A stretch of 64,000 nt of DNA from Piscinibacter caeni (GCA_003265685.1 KZ836111.1:1-64000); one strand, 5' to 3'. Shown: positions 36,276-46,805, counted from the stretch's first letter. The notes: generated from the sequence alone by a model not told the origin. Made by a program: numbers and translations.

Positions 36276-37748
36276 TCAGGCCGAGGTGCGCGGCGCGGCC
36301 GATCCCCATTCACGCTCGAGCACCTGCTCCACCGGCACCGGCGCGAACGGCGCCTGCCGGCGCACCAGCACCGTCCACACCAGCGCATAGGCCAGGCAGG
36401 CCGAGGACACCGCGGCGAACGGCCCGTAGACCGCCGCCGCGGGAATCGTCGGCGGGGCAATGTCGGTCAGCGCGGCGACGATGCCGGCCGTGGCCAGCAG
36501 TTGCGGCAGCGGGAACCCCGGCGTGCGGAAGGCGCGCGGCAGATCGGGCCGGCGCCAGCGCAGCATCACCAGCGAGAGGTTGACGAGCACGTACGACGCC
36601 GACCACGCGCAGACGCCCGCGAGGACCAGCGGCATGATGCGCGTGACGTCGCCACGCACCGCGATCGCCCCGACGATCGGGATCGCGGCGGACACCACGA
36701 TGCCGAGCACCGGCGTGCGGTAGGTCGGATGCAGCCAGGCGAACGCGCGCGGCAGGGCACCGTCCAGCGCCATGCCGTAGAGCAGACGCGGCAGCGTGGC
36801 CATCAGCGTGTTGATCGTCGCCGCGCCGGCGAGCAGGAACGCGCAGCCGAGCCACACCTTGCCCCACGGGCCGAGCACCGCGCTCGCCAGCCGGGGCACG
36901 GCCATGGGGGTCTCGAGCAGGTGCAGCGCCCCGTCGCCGACCGGCACGTCGGGCACCTGCCGCAGCATCGCGACGCCCCACAGCGTCGTGCACAGCAGCA
37001 CCCCGAGCAGGCCGAGGTACATCGCACGGGGAATGGTGCGATGCGGTGCGCGCACCGACGGCGCCAGCGGCGTGACGAACTCGAGCCCGAGGAACATGAA
37101 CAGGGCCATGCCGACCAGCGAGAACACGGCGGCGGCATCGTCGCCGATGCGCGAGGCGCCGAGGTCCGGGGACGCGCCGGCGGGCACCGGCAGCAGCAGG
37201 GCACCGATGCCGAACACCATCAGCGTGAGCCACATCGCCGCCGTGACGACGATCTCGACCCGGGCGAAGAGCCGGATGCCGAAGAAGTTCAGCGTCGCGA
37301 AGCCGAGCACCAGCGCGACGCCGACCACCCAGGTGGCCTCGTGCGCGGCCAGCAGCGCGTGAAGCGCATCGAAATGAACCGTCGCCATCACCCCGGCGAG
37401 CACGGTCTCGGCGGTGCCGGCGAAGGTGTGGACGAGCAGGTAGGTCGACAGCGTGCCCGTGATCGCGGCCACCCGGCCCAGCCCGCAGGCGATGAAGTCG
37501 TAGACCGACCCGGCGGTCGGCAGCAGCGTCGCCGCCTCCGCGAAGCTGGTCGCCTGCAGGGCCATCAGCGCGGCAGCGACGAGCATCGCCATGAAGAACA
37601 GCCGGCCGCCGACGGAGACGCCGCTGCTCGCCGTGAGCATCACCGGGCTGGCCATCACGAGGCCGACCGCCGTCGCCAGCGCGGTCGGGAAGCCGACCGC
37701 GCCGTGGGGAAGCTGCGCCGGCGACGCGGGCGGGCGGTCCGGGGTCAC
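36276..37748 (-). CDS. APC-superfamily amino acid permease
   Basis: A 490-residue membrane protein with about twelve helices. The N-terminal signature is AVGLVMASPVMLTASSGVSV, followed by SFAEAATLLPTAGSVYDFIA. Helix 6-7 residues GMALFMFLGLEFVTPLAPSV and PRLLYGMALDGALPRAFAWL are typical of the APC family. It is convergent with the amidohydrolase (16-bp gap), so it is a neighbour but not a co-transcribed partner. The substrate is an amino acid or amine by family. Confidence 0.88.
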   Translation of the reverse strand: MTPDRPPASPAQLPHGAVGFPTALATAVGLVMASPVMLTASSGVSVGGRLFFMAMLVAAALMALQATSFAEAATLLPTAGSVYDFIACGLGRVAAITGTLSTYLLVHTFAGTAETVLAGVMATVHFDALHALLAAHEATWVVGVALVLGFATLNFFGIRLFARVEIVVTAAMWLTLMVFGIGALLLPVPAGASPDLGASRIGDDAAAVFSLVGMALFMFLGLEFVTPLAPSVRAPHRTIPRAMYLGLLGVLLCTTLWGVAMLRQVPDVPVGDGALHLLETPMAVPRLASAVLGPWGKVWLGCAFLLAGAATINTLMATLPRLLYGMALDGALPRAFAWLHPTYRTPVLGIVVSAAIPIVGAIAVRGDVTRIMPLVLAGVCAWSASYVLVNLSLVMLRWRRPDLPRAFRTPGFPLPQLLATAGIVAALTDIAPPTIPAAAVYGPFAAVSSACLAYALVWTVLVRRQAPFAPVPVEQVLEREWGSAAPRTSA

Positions 37749-37809
37749 GTCGCCGGTGCTTCCCGTGTCGGGCCGATGGGGCGCGAACCGTCCCTCAGTT
37801 CACAGGGTC

Positions 37810-38826
37810 TCAGCCCCCCGCTGCCTCGCGGTGATAGCCCGTCACCCGCTCGACCTCGTTCTTCGAGCCGAGCAGCACGCTGACGCGCTGGTGCAGCGCG
37901 GTCGGCACGATGTCGAGGATGCGCTGCGTGCCGTCGGTGGCCATGCCGCCGGCCTGCTCGACGAGGAAGCTCATCGGGTTGGCCTCGTACAGCAGGCGCA
38001 GCTTGCCGGGCTTGTCGGGCTCGCGCTTGTCCCAGGGGTACATGAAGATGCCGCCGCGCGTCAGGATGCGGTGCACGTCGGCCACCATGCTGGCGACCCA
38101 GCGCATGTTGAAGTCCTTGCCGCGCGGGCCTTCCTGGCCTGCCAGGCATTCGTCGATGTAGCGCCGCATCGGCGCCGCCCAGTGGCGCAGGTTCGACATG
38201 TTGACGGCGAACTCCCTGGTGTCAGCCGGGATCTGCAGCCGGTCGGCGGTCAGCACCCAGGAACCCATCTCGCGGTCGAGCGTGAACACGGCCACGCCTT
38301 CGCCCACCGTCAGCACCAGCATGCTCTGCGGGCCGAAGATGCAGTAGCCGGCGGCGGCCTGCGCGCGGCCGGGCTGCAGGAAGTCCTGCTCGCTCACGCC
38401 GCGGTGGTGGCCGACCTTGCGCAGCACCGAGAAGATGGTGCCGATGCTGACGTTGACGTCGATGTTGGAGGAGCCGTCCAGCGGGTCGAACAGCAGCAGG
38501 TACTCGCCCTGCGGGTAGCGATTGGGCACGAGGTGGATCGAGTCCATCTCCTCGCTGGCCATCGCGGCGAGGTGGCCGCCCCATTCGTTGGCCTCGATCA
38601 GCACCTCGTTGGCGATGATGTCGAGCTTCTTCTGCACCTCGCCTTGCACGTTCTCGGTGCCGGCGCTGCCCAGCACCTCGCCGAGCGCGCCCTTGTTGAC
38701 CGAGATCGCGATGGTCTTGCAGGCGCGAGCGACCACCTCGATCAGCAGGCGCAGCTCGGCCGGGATGTGGCCGTGCTCGCGCTGCTGCTCGACCAGGTAT
38801 TGCGTCAGGCTGACTCGGCGTGCCAT
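37810..38826 (-). CDS. fbp: Class I fructose-1,6-bisphosphatase
   Basis: A 338-residue FBPase of normal length. It hydrolyses fructose 1,6-bisphosphate in gluconeogenesis and the Calvin cycle. Metal and substrate motifs are [17 protein letters not shown] near the first metal site, and the C-terminal active-site region [20 protein letters not shown] with [15 protein letters not shown]. It follows pepN by 7 bp on the same strand, a pairing known in several betaproteobacteria. Confidence 0.96.
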   Translation of the reverse strand: MARRVSLTQYLVEQQREHGHIPAELRLLIEVVARACKTIAISVNKGALGEVLGSAGTENVQGEVQKKLDIIANEVLIEANEWGGHLAAMASEEMDSIHLVPNRYPQGEYLLLFDPLDGSSNIDVNVSIGTIFSVLRKVGHHRGVSEQDFLQPGRAQAAAGYCIFGPQSMLVLTVGEGVAVFTLDREMGSWVLTADRLQIPADTREFAVNMSNLRHWAAPMRRYIDECLAGQEGPRGKDFNMRWVASMVADVHRILTRGGIFMYPWDKREPDKPGKLRLLYEANPMSFLVEQAGGMATDGTQRILDIVPTALHQRVSVLLGSKNEVERVTGYHREAAGG

Positions 38827-38833
38827 GGTGTCC

Positions 38834-41521
38834 TCAATGTCCTTCCAGCGCGCGGCTGACCACCTCGCGCACGTCGTCGGAGAGTTCGGGGCGCGCGGCG
38901 ACGCGGCTGATCGCCTCGCGCGCGGCGCTGCGGTAGGGCTCGGCCAGGTGGCTCCAGCGGTCCATCGCGCGGGCGATGCGCGAGGCCAGCACCGGGTTGA
39001 TCGCGTCCAGCTCGATCACCCGCTCGGCCCAGAACACGTAGCCGGCGGCGTCGTGACGGTGGAAGGCGGCCGGGTTCTCGGCGCACAGCGCACGCACCAG
39101 GCTGCGCGCCCGGTTCGGGTTGGCGAGCGTGAAGTCGGGGTGCTTCATCAGCGCCTTCACGCGCGCGAACACGCGCCCCTCGCGCTCGGGCGCGGTGGCC
39201 TGCAGCTGGAACCACTTGTCGATCACCAGCGGCTCGTGGCGGAACATCTCGTGGAAACGCGGCAGCGCCAGGTCGGCCATCTCCGAATGCGCCGCCAGCA
39301 GCGCCCACAGCGCGCCCTCGCGGTCGGTCATGTTGGTGGCGTCCTTGAAGCGCTGGTAGGCCTTGCCCTGCCACAGCACCTCGCCGCGCGCGGTGCCGTC
39401 CAGGCACAGCATCGCCAGCGCCAGGTTGGCCAGCGCGCGCTGGCCCGCGGACACCGGGTCCGGCCGGTAGCCGCCGCGCACCTGGTGCGCCTCCCAGGCC
39501 CAGGCCCAGTCGTCGCGCAGCACATGCGCCAGCTGCAGCTGCATCGCCTCGCGCGCGGCGTGGATCTTCTGCGGGTCGACCGCGCGGCACTGCTCGGCGA
39601 TGAAGCCTTCGCTCGGCAGCGTCAGCACCAGGGCCTTGAAGGCGGCATCGAGCGCCGGGTGGCGCAGCACGCCGCGCATCGCGCCGACGAAGGGCTCGTC
39701 GAGCTGCGCCGGGATCTCGCCGTCGATCGCCGCCAGCAGGCGGTTCAGCGCCAGGCGCTGGCCGGCCTCCCAGCGGTTGAAGGCGTCGGCGTCGTGCTGC
39801 AGCAGCACCAGCAGGTCGGCGTCGCCCAGGTCGTCGGCGAGCGTCACCGGCGCGGAGTAGTGGCGCAGCAGCGAGGGCACCGGCTCGTCGTCCAGGTCGA
39901 CGAAGGTGAACACGCTGCGCGGCTCGTCGAGCACCAGCACGCGCTCGGTGGGGGCCTCGCCGCCCTCGCCGTGGAAGCGCAGCGGCAGCGCGCGGCCGTC
40001 GCGCGAGAGCAGGCCCATCGCCAGCGGGATGACGAACGGCTGCTTGTCGGGCTGGCCGGGCGTGGGCACGCCCTGCTGCGAGAGCTCGAGCGTGTAGCGG
40101 CGCGTCAGCACGTCGTAGCGGCCGCGCGCGCTCACGCGCGGCGTGCCGGCCTGCGCATACCAGCGCTTGAACTGCGGCAGCGTGCGCGCGAGTTCCGAGC
40201 CGGGGTTGGCGTCGGCGATCGCCTGCGCGAAGTCGTCGCAGGTGACGGCCTGGCCGTCGTGGCGCTCGAAGTACAGCGCCATGCCCTTGGCGAAGCCCTC
40301 GCGGCCCACCAGCGTCTGCATCATGCGCACCACCTCGGCGCCCTTCTCGTAGACGGTGGCGGTGTAGAAGTTGTCGATCGCCAGGTACTGGTCGGGCCGC
40401 ACCGGGTGCGCCATCGGGCCGGCGTCCTCGGGGTACTGGCGCTCGCGCAGCATGCGCACGTCCTCGATGCGCTTGACGGCACGCGCGGTCGGCGAGCCGG
40501 CCATGTCCTGCGAGAACTCCTGGTCGCGGAAGACCGTCAGGCCCTCCTTCAGGCTGAGCTGGAACCAGTCGCGGCAGGTGATGCGGTTGCCGGTCCAGTT
40601 GTGGAAGTACTCGTGGCCGACCACGCTCTCGATGCCGGCGTAGTCGCCGTCGGTCGCGGTGGCGGGGTTGGCCAGAACGTACTTCGTGTTGAAGATGTTC
40701 AGGCCCTTGTTCTCCATCGCGCCCATGTTGAAGTCGCCCACCGCGACGATCATGAAGCGCTCGAGGTCGAGCTTCAGGCCAAAGCGCGCCTCGTCCCAGA
40801 TGACGCTGGCGATCAGCGAGTTCATCGCGTGTTCGGTCTTCTCCAGGTCGCCGCGGCGCACCCAGACCTGCAGCAGGTGGTCCTGGCCCGAGCGCGTGCG
40901 CACGTGCTGCTGGCGCGCCACCAGGTCGGCGGCGACGAGCGCGAACAGGTAGCTCGGCTTCGGGAACGGGTCGTGCCACTTGGCATAGTGGCGACCGTTG
41001 TCGAGCTCGCCCTGCTCGACGAGGTTGCCGTTGGAGAGCAGCACCGGGTAGCGCTTCCTGTCGGCGCGCAGCGTGACGGTGTAGACCGCCATCACGTCGG
41101 GCCGGTCGAGGAAGTAGGTGATGCGGCGGAAACCCTCCGCCTCGCACTGCGTGAAGAAGCCGCCGCCCGAGGTGTACAGGCCCGACAGCGCGCTGTTCCG
41201 GTCGGGAGCGCAGGTGTTGCGGATCTCGAGCGTGAAGCGGCCCTCGGCATCGCCGGCCGGCGGGTTGTCGATCACCAGCAGCGCGCCCTCGTGCCGGAAC
41301 GAGACGCTCTGGCCGTCGGCCAGCACGCGCAGCAGCGTCAGGCCCTCGCCGTTGAGCACCAGCGGCTCGCCGGGGCGCTCGGCATTGCGCTGCAGCGTCA
41401 TGCGGCTGCTGACCAGGGTCTTGGCCGGGTCGAGGTCGAACGTCAGCTCGACCGTGCGGATCCAGAAGGCCGGCGCGCGGTAGTCCTCGCGGCGCACGAC
41501 CTGGGCGATGCCTTCACGCAT
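38834..41521 (-). CDS. pepN: Aminopeptidase N (M1 family)
   Basis: An 895-residue M1 zinc aminopeptidase. The exopeptidase motif is [11 protein letters not shown] and the zinc site is [20 protein letters not shown] (HExxH, distal Glu in LKEGL). This matches the E. coli-type PepN, as do its length and its C-terminal helical domain. It cleaves N-terminal residues from cytoplasmic peptides. Its ATG overlaps the HAD gene's stop by 8 bp, so prfB, HAD, pepN and fbp look co-transcribed. Confidence 0.96.
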   Translation of the reverse strand: MREGIAQVVRREDYRAPAFWIRTVELTFDLDPAKTLVSSRMTLQRNAERPGEPLVLNGEGLTLLRVLADGQSVSFRHEGALLVIDNPPAGDAEGRFTLEIRNTCAPDRNSALSGLYTSGGGFFTQCEAEGFRRITYFLDRPDVMAVYTVTLRADRKRYPVLLSNGNLVEQGELDNGRHYAKWHDPFPKPSYLFALVAADLVARQQHVRTRSGQDHLLQVWVRRGDLEKTEHAMNSLIASVIWDEARFGLKLDLERFMIVAVGDFNMGAMENKGLNIFNTKYVLANPATATDGDYAGIESVVGHEYFHNWTGNRITCRDWFQLSLKEGLTVFRDQEFSQDMAGSPTARAVKRIEDVRMLRERQYPEDAGPMAHPVRPDQYLAIDNFYTATVYEKGAEVVRMMQTLVGREGFAKGMALYFERHDGQAVTCDDFAQAIADANPGSELARTLPQFKRWYAQAGTPRVSARGRYDVLTRRYTLELSQQGVPTPGQPDKQPFVIPLAMGLLSRDGRALPLRFHGEGGEAPTERVLVLDEPRSVFTFVDLDDEPVPSLLRHYSAPVTLADDLGDADLLVLLQHDADAFNRWEAGQRLALNRLLAAIDGEIPAQLDEPFVGAMRGVLRHPALDAAFKALVLTLPSEGFIAEQCRAVDPQKIHAAREAMQLQLAHVLRDDWAWAWEAHQVRGGYRPDPVSAGQRALANLALAMLCLDGTARGEVLWQGKAYQRFKDATNMTDREGALWALLAAHSEMADLALPRFHEMFRHEPLVIDKWFQLQATAPEREGRVFARVKALMKHPDFTLANPNRARSLVRALCAENPAAFHRHDAAGYVFWAERVIELDAINPVLASRIARAMDRWSHLAEPYRSAAREAISRVAARPELSDDVREVVSRALEGH

Positions 41522-42221
41522 GGTGTTGTTCTCTCTTGCGGAGCAGGGAAGGGAGGTCGAGCCCGGCGAAATCCGCCGCGGTCGCCAGCAGGTTGGGATA
41601 GCCGGCGAAGGCCTCGGCCGGCAGCGTGGTGGTCAGCGCGACGGCGTCCATGCCGGCGCGCCGGGCCGCCTCCACGCCCAGCGGCGCGTCCTCGAACACG
41701 ATGCAGCGCGCGGGCTCCACGCCCAGGCGCCGCGCGGCCTCGAGGAAGATGTCCGGCTCGGGCTTGCCGCGCAGTCCGTCGGCGGGGCTGGTGACGGTCT
41801 CGACCCAGTCGCGGATCGGGAAGCGGCCGAAGGCGAGCGCCATGTTCTCCGGCGTCGAGGCGGTGCACACCGCCATGCGCAGGCCGGCCGCCTTGGCCGC
41901 CTCGGCAAAACGCTGCGCCCCGCCGATCAACGCCAGCGTGCGCGCGGCGATCTCGCGGTAGATGGCTTCCTTCTCGTCGGCCAGCGCGTCGATCTCGGCG
42001 CGGCTCGCCGCGGGGTACATCTCCGCGAGGATCTCCGCGTTGGTGCGCCCGGCGGTGGCCTTGAAGAAGGCGTCGGCATCGACGCTCAGGCCGCGCCGCG
42101 CATGCCACTCGACCCAGGCGTCGTGGTGGTGCGGCATGCTGTCGATCAGCGTGCCGTCGAGGTCGAACAGGAGCGCCTGGACCTCAGACACCTTGCTTGA
42201 GGCTGGCTTCGATGAAGGCAT
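41514..42221 (-). CDS. HAD-superfamily phosphatase (phosphoglycolate/beta-PGM type)
   Basis: A 235-residue HAD hydrolase. Motif I is [10 protein letters not shown], motif II is CTASTPENM, and motif III/IV is GKPEPDIF with [17 protein letters not shown]. The cap domain between motifs I and II (about residues 30-100) is the alpha-helical type of beta-phosphoglucomutase and phosphoglycolate phosphatase. ATG at 42221 has a GGAGA site 6 nt upstream and lies within prfB; a GTG at 42191 is an alternative that shortens the N-terminus by ten residues. It phosphorylates or dephosphorylates a small metabolite that is not identifiable here. Confidence 0.88.
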   Translation of the reverse strand: MPSSKPASSKVSEVQALLFDLDGTLIDSMPHHHDAWVEWHARRGLSVDADAFFKATAGRTNAEILAEMYPAASRAEIDALADEKEAIYREIAARTLALIGGAQRFAEAAKAAGLRMAVCTASTPENMALAFGRFPIRDWVETVTSPADGLRGKPEPDIFLEAARRLGVEPARCIVFEDAPLGVEAARRAGMDAVALTTTLPAEAFAGYPNLLATAADFAGLDLPSLLRKREQHHA

Positions 42222-43288
42222 CGAGGTCTCCGTCCAGCACCTTCTGCGTGTTGCTGATCTCGACGTTGGTGCGCAGGTCCTTGATGCGGCTCTGGTCGAG
42301 CACGTAGCTGCGGATCTGGTGGCCCCAGCCCACGTCGGTCTTGCTGTCCTCGAGCTTCTGCTGCGCCTCGCGCTGCTTGCGCATCTCGTGCTCGTACAGG
42401 CGCGAGCGCAGCATCTGCCAGGCCTCGTCGCGGTTGCGGTGCTGGCTGCGGTCGTTCTGGCACTGCACGACGATGCCGGTCGGGATGTGCGTCAGGCGCA
42501 CCGCCGAGTCGGTCTTGTTGATGTGCTGGCCGCCCGCGCCGCTGGCGCGGAAGGTGTCGGTGCGTACGTCGGCCGGGTTGATCTCGATCTCGATCGACTC
42601 GTCCACCTCGGGGTAGACGAACAGGCTGGCGAAGCTGGTGTGGCGCCCGCCCGAGCTGTCGAAGGGGCTCTTGCGAACGAGGCGGTGCACGCCGGTCTCG
42701 GTGCGCAGCAGGCCGAAGGCGTAGTCGCCCTCGACCTTGACGGTGGCGCTGCGGATGCCGGCCACGTCGCCCTCGGTCTCCTCCATCACCTCGGCCTTGA
42801 AGCCCTTGCGCTCGCAGTACTTCAGGTACTGGCGCAGCAGCATCGCGGCCCAGTCGCAGGCCTCGGTGCCGCCGGCGCCGGCCTGGATGTCGATGAAGCA
42901 GTTGGCCGGGTCCGCCGGGTTGTTGAACATGCGGCGGAACTCGAGCTGCTCGACGATCTCGCGCAGCTTGGCCGTCTCGGCCTCGATGGCCGCGAGGCTG
43001 GACAGGTCGTCCTCGCCCTTGGCCATCTCGTACAGCTCGGTGTTGTCGGCCAGGTTCGACTCGAGGTGGCGGATGGTGTCGACCACCGTCTCGAGCGATT
43101 TCTTCTCGCGGCCCAGCTCTTGTGCGCGCTTGGGCTCGTTCCAGACGTTCGGGTTTTCCAGCGCCGCGTTGACCTCGTTCAGGCGCAGGGCCTTGCGGTC
43201 GTAGTCAAAGATACCTCCGCAGCGCGTCGGTGCGCGCGCTCAGGTCGGCCAGCGAGTTGCCGATCTGGTTGATGCGTTCGATGTCCAT
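42184..43288 (-). CDS. prfB: Peptide chain release factor 2, with programmed +1 frameshift
   Basis: RF2 of 367 residues, decoded in two frames. The first 27 codons ([20 protein letters not shown] then DALRRYL) run from ATG at 43288 to an in-frame TGA at 43207-43205; a +1 shift then continues into [20 protein letters not shown]. The peptidyl-hydrolysis GGQ motif is [10 protein letters not shown] and the stop-codon recognition tripeptide SPF is in [12 protein letters not shown]2 releases peptides at UGA and UAA. It is the first gene of the prfB-HAD-pepN-fbp run, and lysS, its common partner elsewhere, is not here. Confidence 0.97.
43204..43219 (-). promoter_or_regulatory. prfB autoregulatory frameshift signal
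   Basis: Read on the minus strand, GGAGG (an internal Shine-Dalgarno) precedes TAT-CTT-TGA-C, the classical CUUUGAC slip site. The ribosome shifts +1 at CTT when RF2 is scarce, so RF2 controls its own level. Confidence 0.95.
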
Positions 43289-43411
43289 GGTGCGGGCCGC
43301 TCCGGAAAGGGGCGCATTCTCGCATGGTGGTCTGCGCACGCGCCCTGGCGGTTCTTTCGGGCCGGGATTGCGGGTTTGCCCGACCCGGGGAAGCGCGCAG
43401 CCCGGCCCACC

Positions 43412-43429
43412 TTGTCAGAAAGCTGTAAG
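43412..43429 (+). promoter_or_regulatory. Pho-box-like direct repeat
   Basis: TTGTCAG-AAAG-CTGTAAG gives two 7-bp repeats in the 11-bp spacing of PhoB-type (CTGTCAT) boxes. It lies 44 bp upstream of the start of the small membrane protein gene. This is weak as a consensus match but well spaced; other OmpR-family regulators could use it. Confidence 0.35.
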
Positions 43430-43472
43430 CCGCCGCGTAAGAAAGTCTCGCACCTCTCTTGGAAGGGTGCGG

Positions 43473-43769
43473 ATGCTCCTGTTCGTCTCGTCGGTGAAGC
43501 TGGTCGCGGAGATCGCGCTGATGGCCATGGTCGGGCAGTTCGTGCTCGGCCTGCTGGCCGGGCAGCGGCGCGACAGCAACCTCTTCTACCAGCTGTTCCA
43601 GGTGCTGACGAAGCCTTTCGTCAAGGGTGTGCGCCTGCTGACGCCGCGGGTCGTACTCGACCGCCACATTCCGCTGGCCACCGTCGTCCTGCTGGCGATG
43701 GTGTGGCTGGTGGTCACCATCGTTCGCATCAACCTTTGCCTGCAGATCGGGATCGACCAATGCCGCTGA
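43473..43769 (+). CDS. Small membrane protein (98 aa)
   Basis: A 98-residue protein with two hydrophobic segments (VAEIALMAMVGQFVLGLLAG and HIPLATVVLLAMVWLVVTIV) joined by a basic linker. GGAAGG lies just upstream of the ATG. The stop overlaps the start of the TPR gene by 10 bp, so they are co-translated. I do not recognise a named family; a role in membrane anchoring or an assembly complex with the TPR protein is only suggested by the coupling. Confidence 0.75.
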   Translation: MLLFVSSVKLVAEIALMAMVGQFVLGLLAGQRRDSNLFYQLFQVLTKPFVKGVRLLTPRVVLDRHIPLATVVLLAMVWLVVTIVRINLCLQIGIDQCR

Positions 43770-44347
43770 ACGCGCGAGGACTCCACTACTGGCAGCTCAA
43801 GCTGCACGCCCTGGGCCTGCTGGTGCTGGGCCGGTCGGCCGGTGCCGAGCAGGTGTTCGACACGATGCTGGCGCGTTTCCCCGGCGATGCCTACGCGCTG
43901 GCCAGCCGGGCCCACCTGCGCGCCCAGCGCGGCGCACGCGAGGCGGCCGTCGCCGACGCGCAGGCGCTGGTCGCGGCGCACCCGCAGCGCAGCGCCGCCG
44001 ACTGGTTCAACCTCGCCTTCCTGCTCGAGGAGGCCGACCGGCTGGAGGAGGCCGAGGGCGCCTTCCGCCGCGCGGTCGAGCTCGATCCCAAGCTCGACCG
44101 CGCCTGGTACGGCCTCGGGCTGACGCTGATCCGCCGGCAGCGCTTCGACGAGGCCGTCGTCGCGCTCAAGCGCAACACCGAACTGCAGCCCATGAGCCCG
44201 TACGGCTGGTACCAGCTGGCGCGGGTGCACGTGGACCGGCACGAGCCCGACGAGGCGCGCCGGATCATCCGCCACCTCAAGGGCTTCGAGCCCAAGGTCG
44301 CCGCGCAGCTCGAGCGCGAGACCGGGCTGGCGGTGCAGGAGTCTTAG
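43760..44347 (+). CDS. Tetratricopeptide-repeat protein
   Basis: A 195-residue soluble protein made mostly of TPR-like helices. Examples are ADWFNLAFLLEEADRLEEAE and GAFRRAVELDPKLDRAWYGL, which carry the WxLG/Y...A...P spacing. No signal peptide is present. It is translated from an overlapping start after the small membrane protein. TPR proteins mediate protein-protein contacts; the partner is unknown. Confidence 0.85.
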   Translation: MPLNARGLHYWQLKLHALGLLVLGRSAGAEQVFDTMLARFPGDAYALASRAHLRAQRGAREAAVADAQALVAAHPQRSAADWFNLAFLLEEADRLEEAEGAFRRAVELDPKLDRAWYGLGLTLIRRQRFDEAVVALKRNTELQPMSPYGWYQLARVHVDRHEPDEARRIIRHLKGFEPKVAAQLERETGLAVQES

Positions 44348-44398
44348 CAGCAAGAGGGCCGGGCCATCCCCGGAAGAGAGCACGTCGGAGGCACACGC

Positions 44399-44659
44399 AT
44401 GCAGCAGTTGAGCGAGCGACATCATCACTACTGGCGCAAGAACCTCAGGATCACCTCGATCCTGCTCGCGCTCTGGTTCTTCGTCACCTACGTGGTCGGG
44501 TACTACGCCCGGGAATTGAACTTCGAGTTCTTCGGCTGGCCCTTCAGCTTCTGGGTCGCCAGCCAGGGGGCGCTGATCGTGTACGTGCTGATCATCTGGT
44601 TCTACGCACGCTACATGAACAAGCTAGACCAGGAACACGGCGTCGCCGAGGAGGAATGA
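44399..44659 (+). CDS. DUF4212 small subunit of a sodium/solute symporter
   Basis: An 86-residue protein with two transmembrane helices (LLALWFFVTYVVGYYA and SQGALIVYVLIIWFYARYM). A strong GGAGG sits 7 nt upstream of the ATG. It is encoded 1 bp before the large symporter gene, the invariant arrangement of this DUF4212/VC_2705 pair. It probably assists the large subunit in acetate or related monocarboxylate uptake. Confidence 0.92.
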   Translation: MQQLSERHHHYWRKNLRITSILLALWFFVTYVVGYYARELNFEFFGWPFSFWVASQGALIVYVLIIWFYARYMNKLDQEHGVAEEE

Positions 44660-44660
44660 C

Positions 44661-46784
44661 ATGGCAGGCATGAGTTTCGACAAGGCCGGCGCCTCCAGCG
44701 CCTCGGCCAACGCGGCATTCCGCAAGCAGCTCAACAAGGTGTATGGCTGGTACACCGGCGGCTTCCTCACCTTCATCGTCGTGCTGGCGGTGCTCGAGCA
44801 GATGGGCCTGCCGCGCAACTGGATCGGCTTCATCTTCCTGATCGCCACGGTGGCGCTGTATGCCGGCATCGGCATCATGAGCCGCACCACCGACGCGGCC
44901 GAGTACTACGTCGCGGGGCGCCGCGTGCCGGCCGTCTACAACGGCATGGCCACCGGTGCGGACTGGATGAGCGCAGCCAGCTTCATCGGCATGGCCGGCA
45001 CGCTGTACCTCACCGGCTACGGCGGCCTGGCCTTCATCATGGGCTGGACCGGCGGCTACTGCCTGGTGGCGCTGTTCCTCGCGCCCTACCTGCGCAAGTT
45101 CGGCCAGTTCACGATCCCCGACTTCCTCGGCGCTCGCTACGAGGGCAACCTGCCGCGCTTCATCGGCATCCTGGCGGCGATCCTGTGCTCCTTCACCTAC
45201 GTGGTGGCGCAGATCTACGGCGTGGGCCTGATCACCACGCGCCTGTCCGGCCTCGCGTTCGAGATCGGCATCTTCGTCGGCCTGGGCGGCATCCTGGTGT
45301 GTTCGTTCCTGGGCGGCATGCGCGCGGTCACGTGGACGCAGGTGGCGCAGTACATCATCCTCATCATCGCCTACATGGTGCCGGTGGTCTGGCTGTCGGT
45401 GAAGCAGACCGGCGTGCCGGTGCCGCAGGCGATCTACGGCTATCAGCTGCAGAAGGTCACCGAGGCCGAGAAGCGCCTGCGCGAGGACCCGAAGGAGAAG
45501 GAGGTCATCGCCGCGTTCAAGGCCGAGGCCGACAAGTTCGACGCCAAGCTGAAGGACATCCCGACGGCGCTGGCGGCCGACAAGGAAGCCGCCACCAAGA
45601 AGGTGGCCGACCTGAAGGCCGAGAACGCGCCGCTCGCGCAGGTGCAGGCGGCCGAGAAGGCGCTCGCCGCGGTGCCCGCCACCGAGGCCGACGCGAAGAA
45701 GGCCTGGACGGCCGCCAAGGCCGCCAACGAGGCGCGCGCCAAGCCGCTGGGCGGCATGGTTCCGCACGCCCAGCAGTTCGCCGGCGACCCGAACGGCGAC
45801 GAGAAGGCGAAGAAGACCTACGACGAGTCGCGCCGCAACTTCCTGGCGCTGGTGTTCTGCCTGATGGTGGGCACGGCCGCGCTGCCGCACATCCTGATGC
45901 GCTACTACACCACGCCGTCGGTGAAGGAGGCGCGCGAGTCGGTCACCTGGTCGCTGTTCTTCATCTTCCTGCTGTATTTCACCGCGCCGGCGCTGGCCGT
46001 GCTGGTGAAGTTCGAGATGTTCAACTTCGTGGTCGGCACGCCGTTCGACAAGCTGCCCGAATGGATCGGCGCGTGGAACCGGGTCGACCCGGCGCTGCTG
46101 TCGGTGGTGGACATCAACAAGGACGGCATCCTGCAGCTCGGCGAGATCAAGATCGGCGGCGACATCATCGTGCTGGCCACCCCGGCCATCGGCGGTCTGC
46201 CGTACGTGATCTCCGGCATGGTGGCAGCCGGCGGCCTGGCCGCGGCGCTGTCCACCGCCGACGGCCTGCTGCTGACTATCGCCAACGCGCTGTCGCACGA
46301 CCTGTACTACAAGATGATCGACCCGAACGCGCCGACCGCGCGCCGGGTGACGATCTCCAAGGTCCTGCTGCTGGTGGTGGCCCTGATGGCGGCCTACGTG
46401 GCGGCGCAGAAGCCGGCGGACATCCTGTTCCTGGTTTCGGCGGCGTTCTCGTTCGCAGCGGCGGCGTTCTTCCCGGCGCTCACGCTCGGCATCTTCTGGA
46501 AGCGCGCCAACAAGTGGGGCGCCTCGCTGGGCATGGTTGCCGGCCTGGGCACGACGTTCTACTACATGGTGACGACGCAGCCCTGGCTGCGCGGCATCTT
46601 CGGCGTGACCTCGCCGATCGAGCTGTGGTGGGGCATCCAGCCGATCTCGGCCGGCATGTTCGGCGTGCCGATCGGCTTCGCGGTGATCATCATCGTGAGC
46701 CTGCTGACTCCGGCCCCGCGCAAGGACACGCAGGAGCTGGTCGAGCATGTCCGCTACCCGGACCTGAAGCTCGCGCGCGGCTGA
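44661..46784 (+). CDS. VC_2705-family sodium:solute symporter (acetate-type)
   Basis: A 707-residue SSS-family symporter. The Na-binding core begins with TTDAAEYYVAGRRVPAVYNG and GADWMSAASFIGMAGTLYLT, followed by the remaining transmembrane helices and ISGMVAAGGLAAALSTADGL. Residues about 262-390 form a charged Ala/Lys/Glu helical insertion (TEAEKRLREDPKEKEVIAAF) that ordinary ActP lacks. The start follows a GAGGAGG site. The gene is terminated by a strong hairpin at 46806. With the DUF4212 subunit it probably takes up acetate or a similar short acid. Confidence 0.92.
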   Translation: MAGMSFDKAGASSASANAAFRKQLNKVYGWYTGGFLTFIVVLAVLEQMGLPRNWIGFIFLIATVALYAGIGIMSRTTDAAEYYVAGRRVPAVYNGMATGADWMSAASFIGMAGTLYLTGYGGLAFIMGWTGGYCLVALFLAPYLRKFGQFTIPDFLGARYEGNLPRFIGILAAILCSFTYVVAQIYGVGLITTRLSGLAFEIGIFVGLGGILVCSFLGGMRAVTWTQVAQYIILIIAYMVPVVWLSVKQTGVPVPQAIYGYQLQKVTEAEKRLREDPKEKEVIAAFKAEADKFDAKLKDIPTALAADKEAATKKVADLKAENAPLAQVQAAEKALAAVPATEADAKKAWTAAKAANEARAKPLGGMVPHAQQFAGDPNGDEKAKKTYDESRRNFLALVFCLMVGTAALPHILMRYYTTPSVKEARESVTWSLFFIFLLYFTAPALAVLVKFEMFNFVVGTPFDKLPEWIGAWNRVDPALLSVVDINKDGILQLGEIKIGGDIIVLATPAIGGLPYVISGMVAAGGLAAALSTADGLLLTIANALSHDLYYKMIDPNAPTARRVTISKVLLLVVALMAAYVAAQKPADILFLVSAAFSFAAAAFFPALTLGIFWKRANKWGASLGMVAGLGTTFYYMVTTQPWLRGIFGVTSPIELWWGIQPISAGMFGVPIGFAVIIIVSLLTPAPRKDTQELVEHVRYPDLKLARG

Positions 46785-46805
46785 GCCCGTCACGCTCCCT
46801 CAACC

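Noticed and set aside
27392..36583. A 3,063-codon open frame on the plus strand
   Set aside because: It runs antisense to the dipeptide transporter genes and through other frames of real plus-strand genes. It is an artefact of high GC content, with no recognisable domains.
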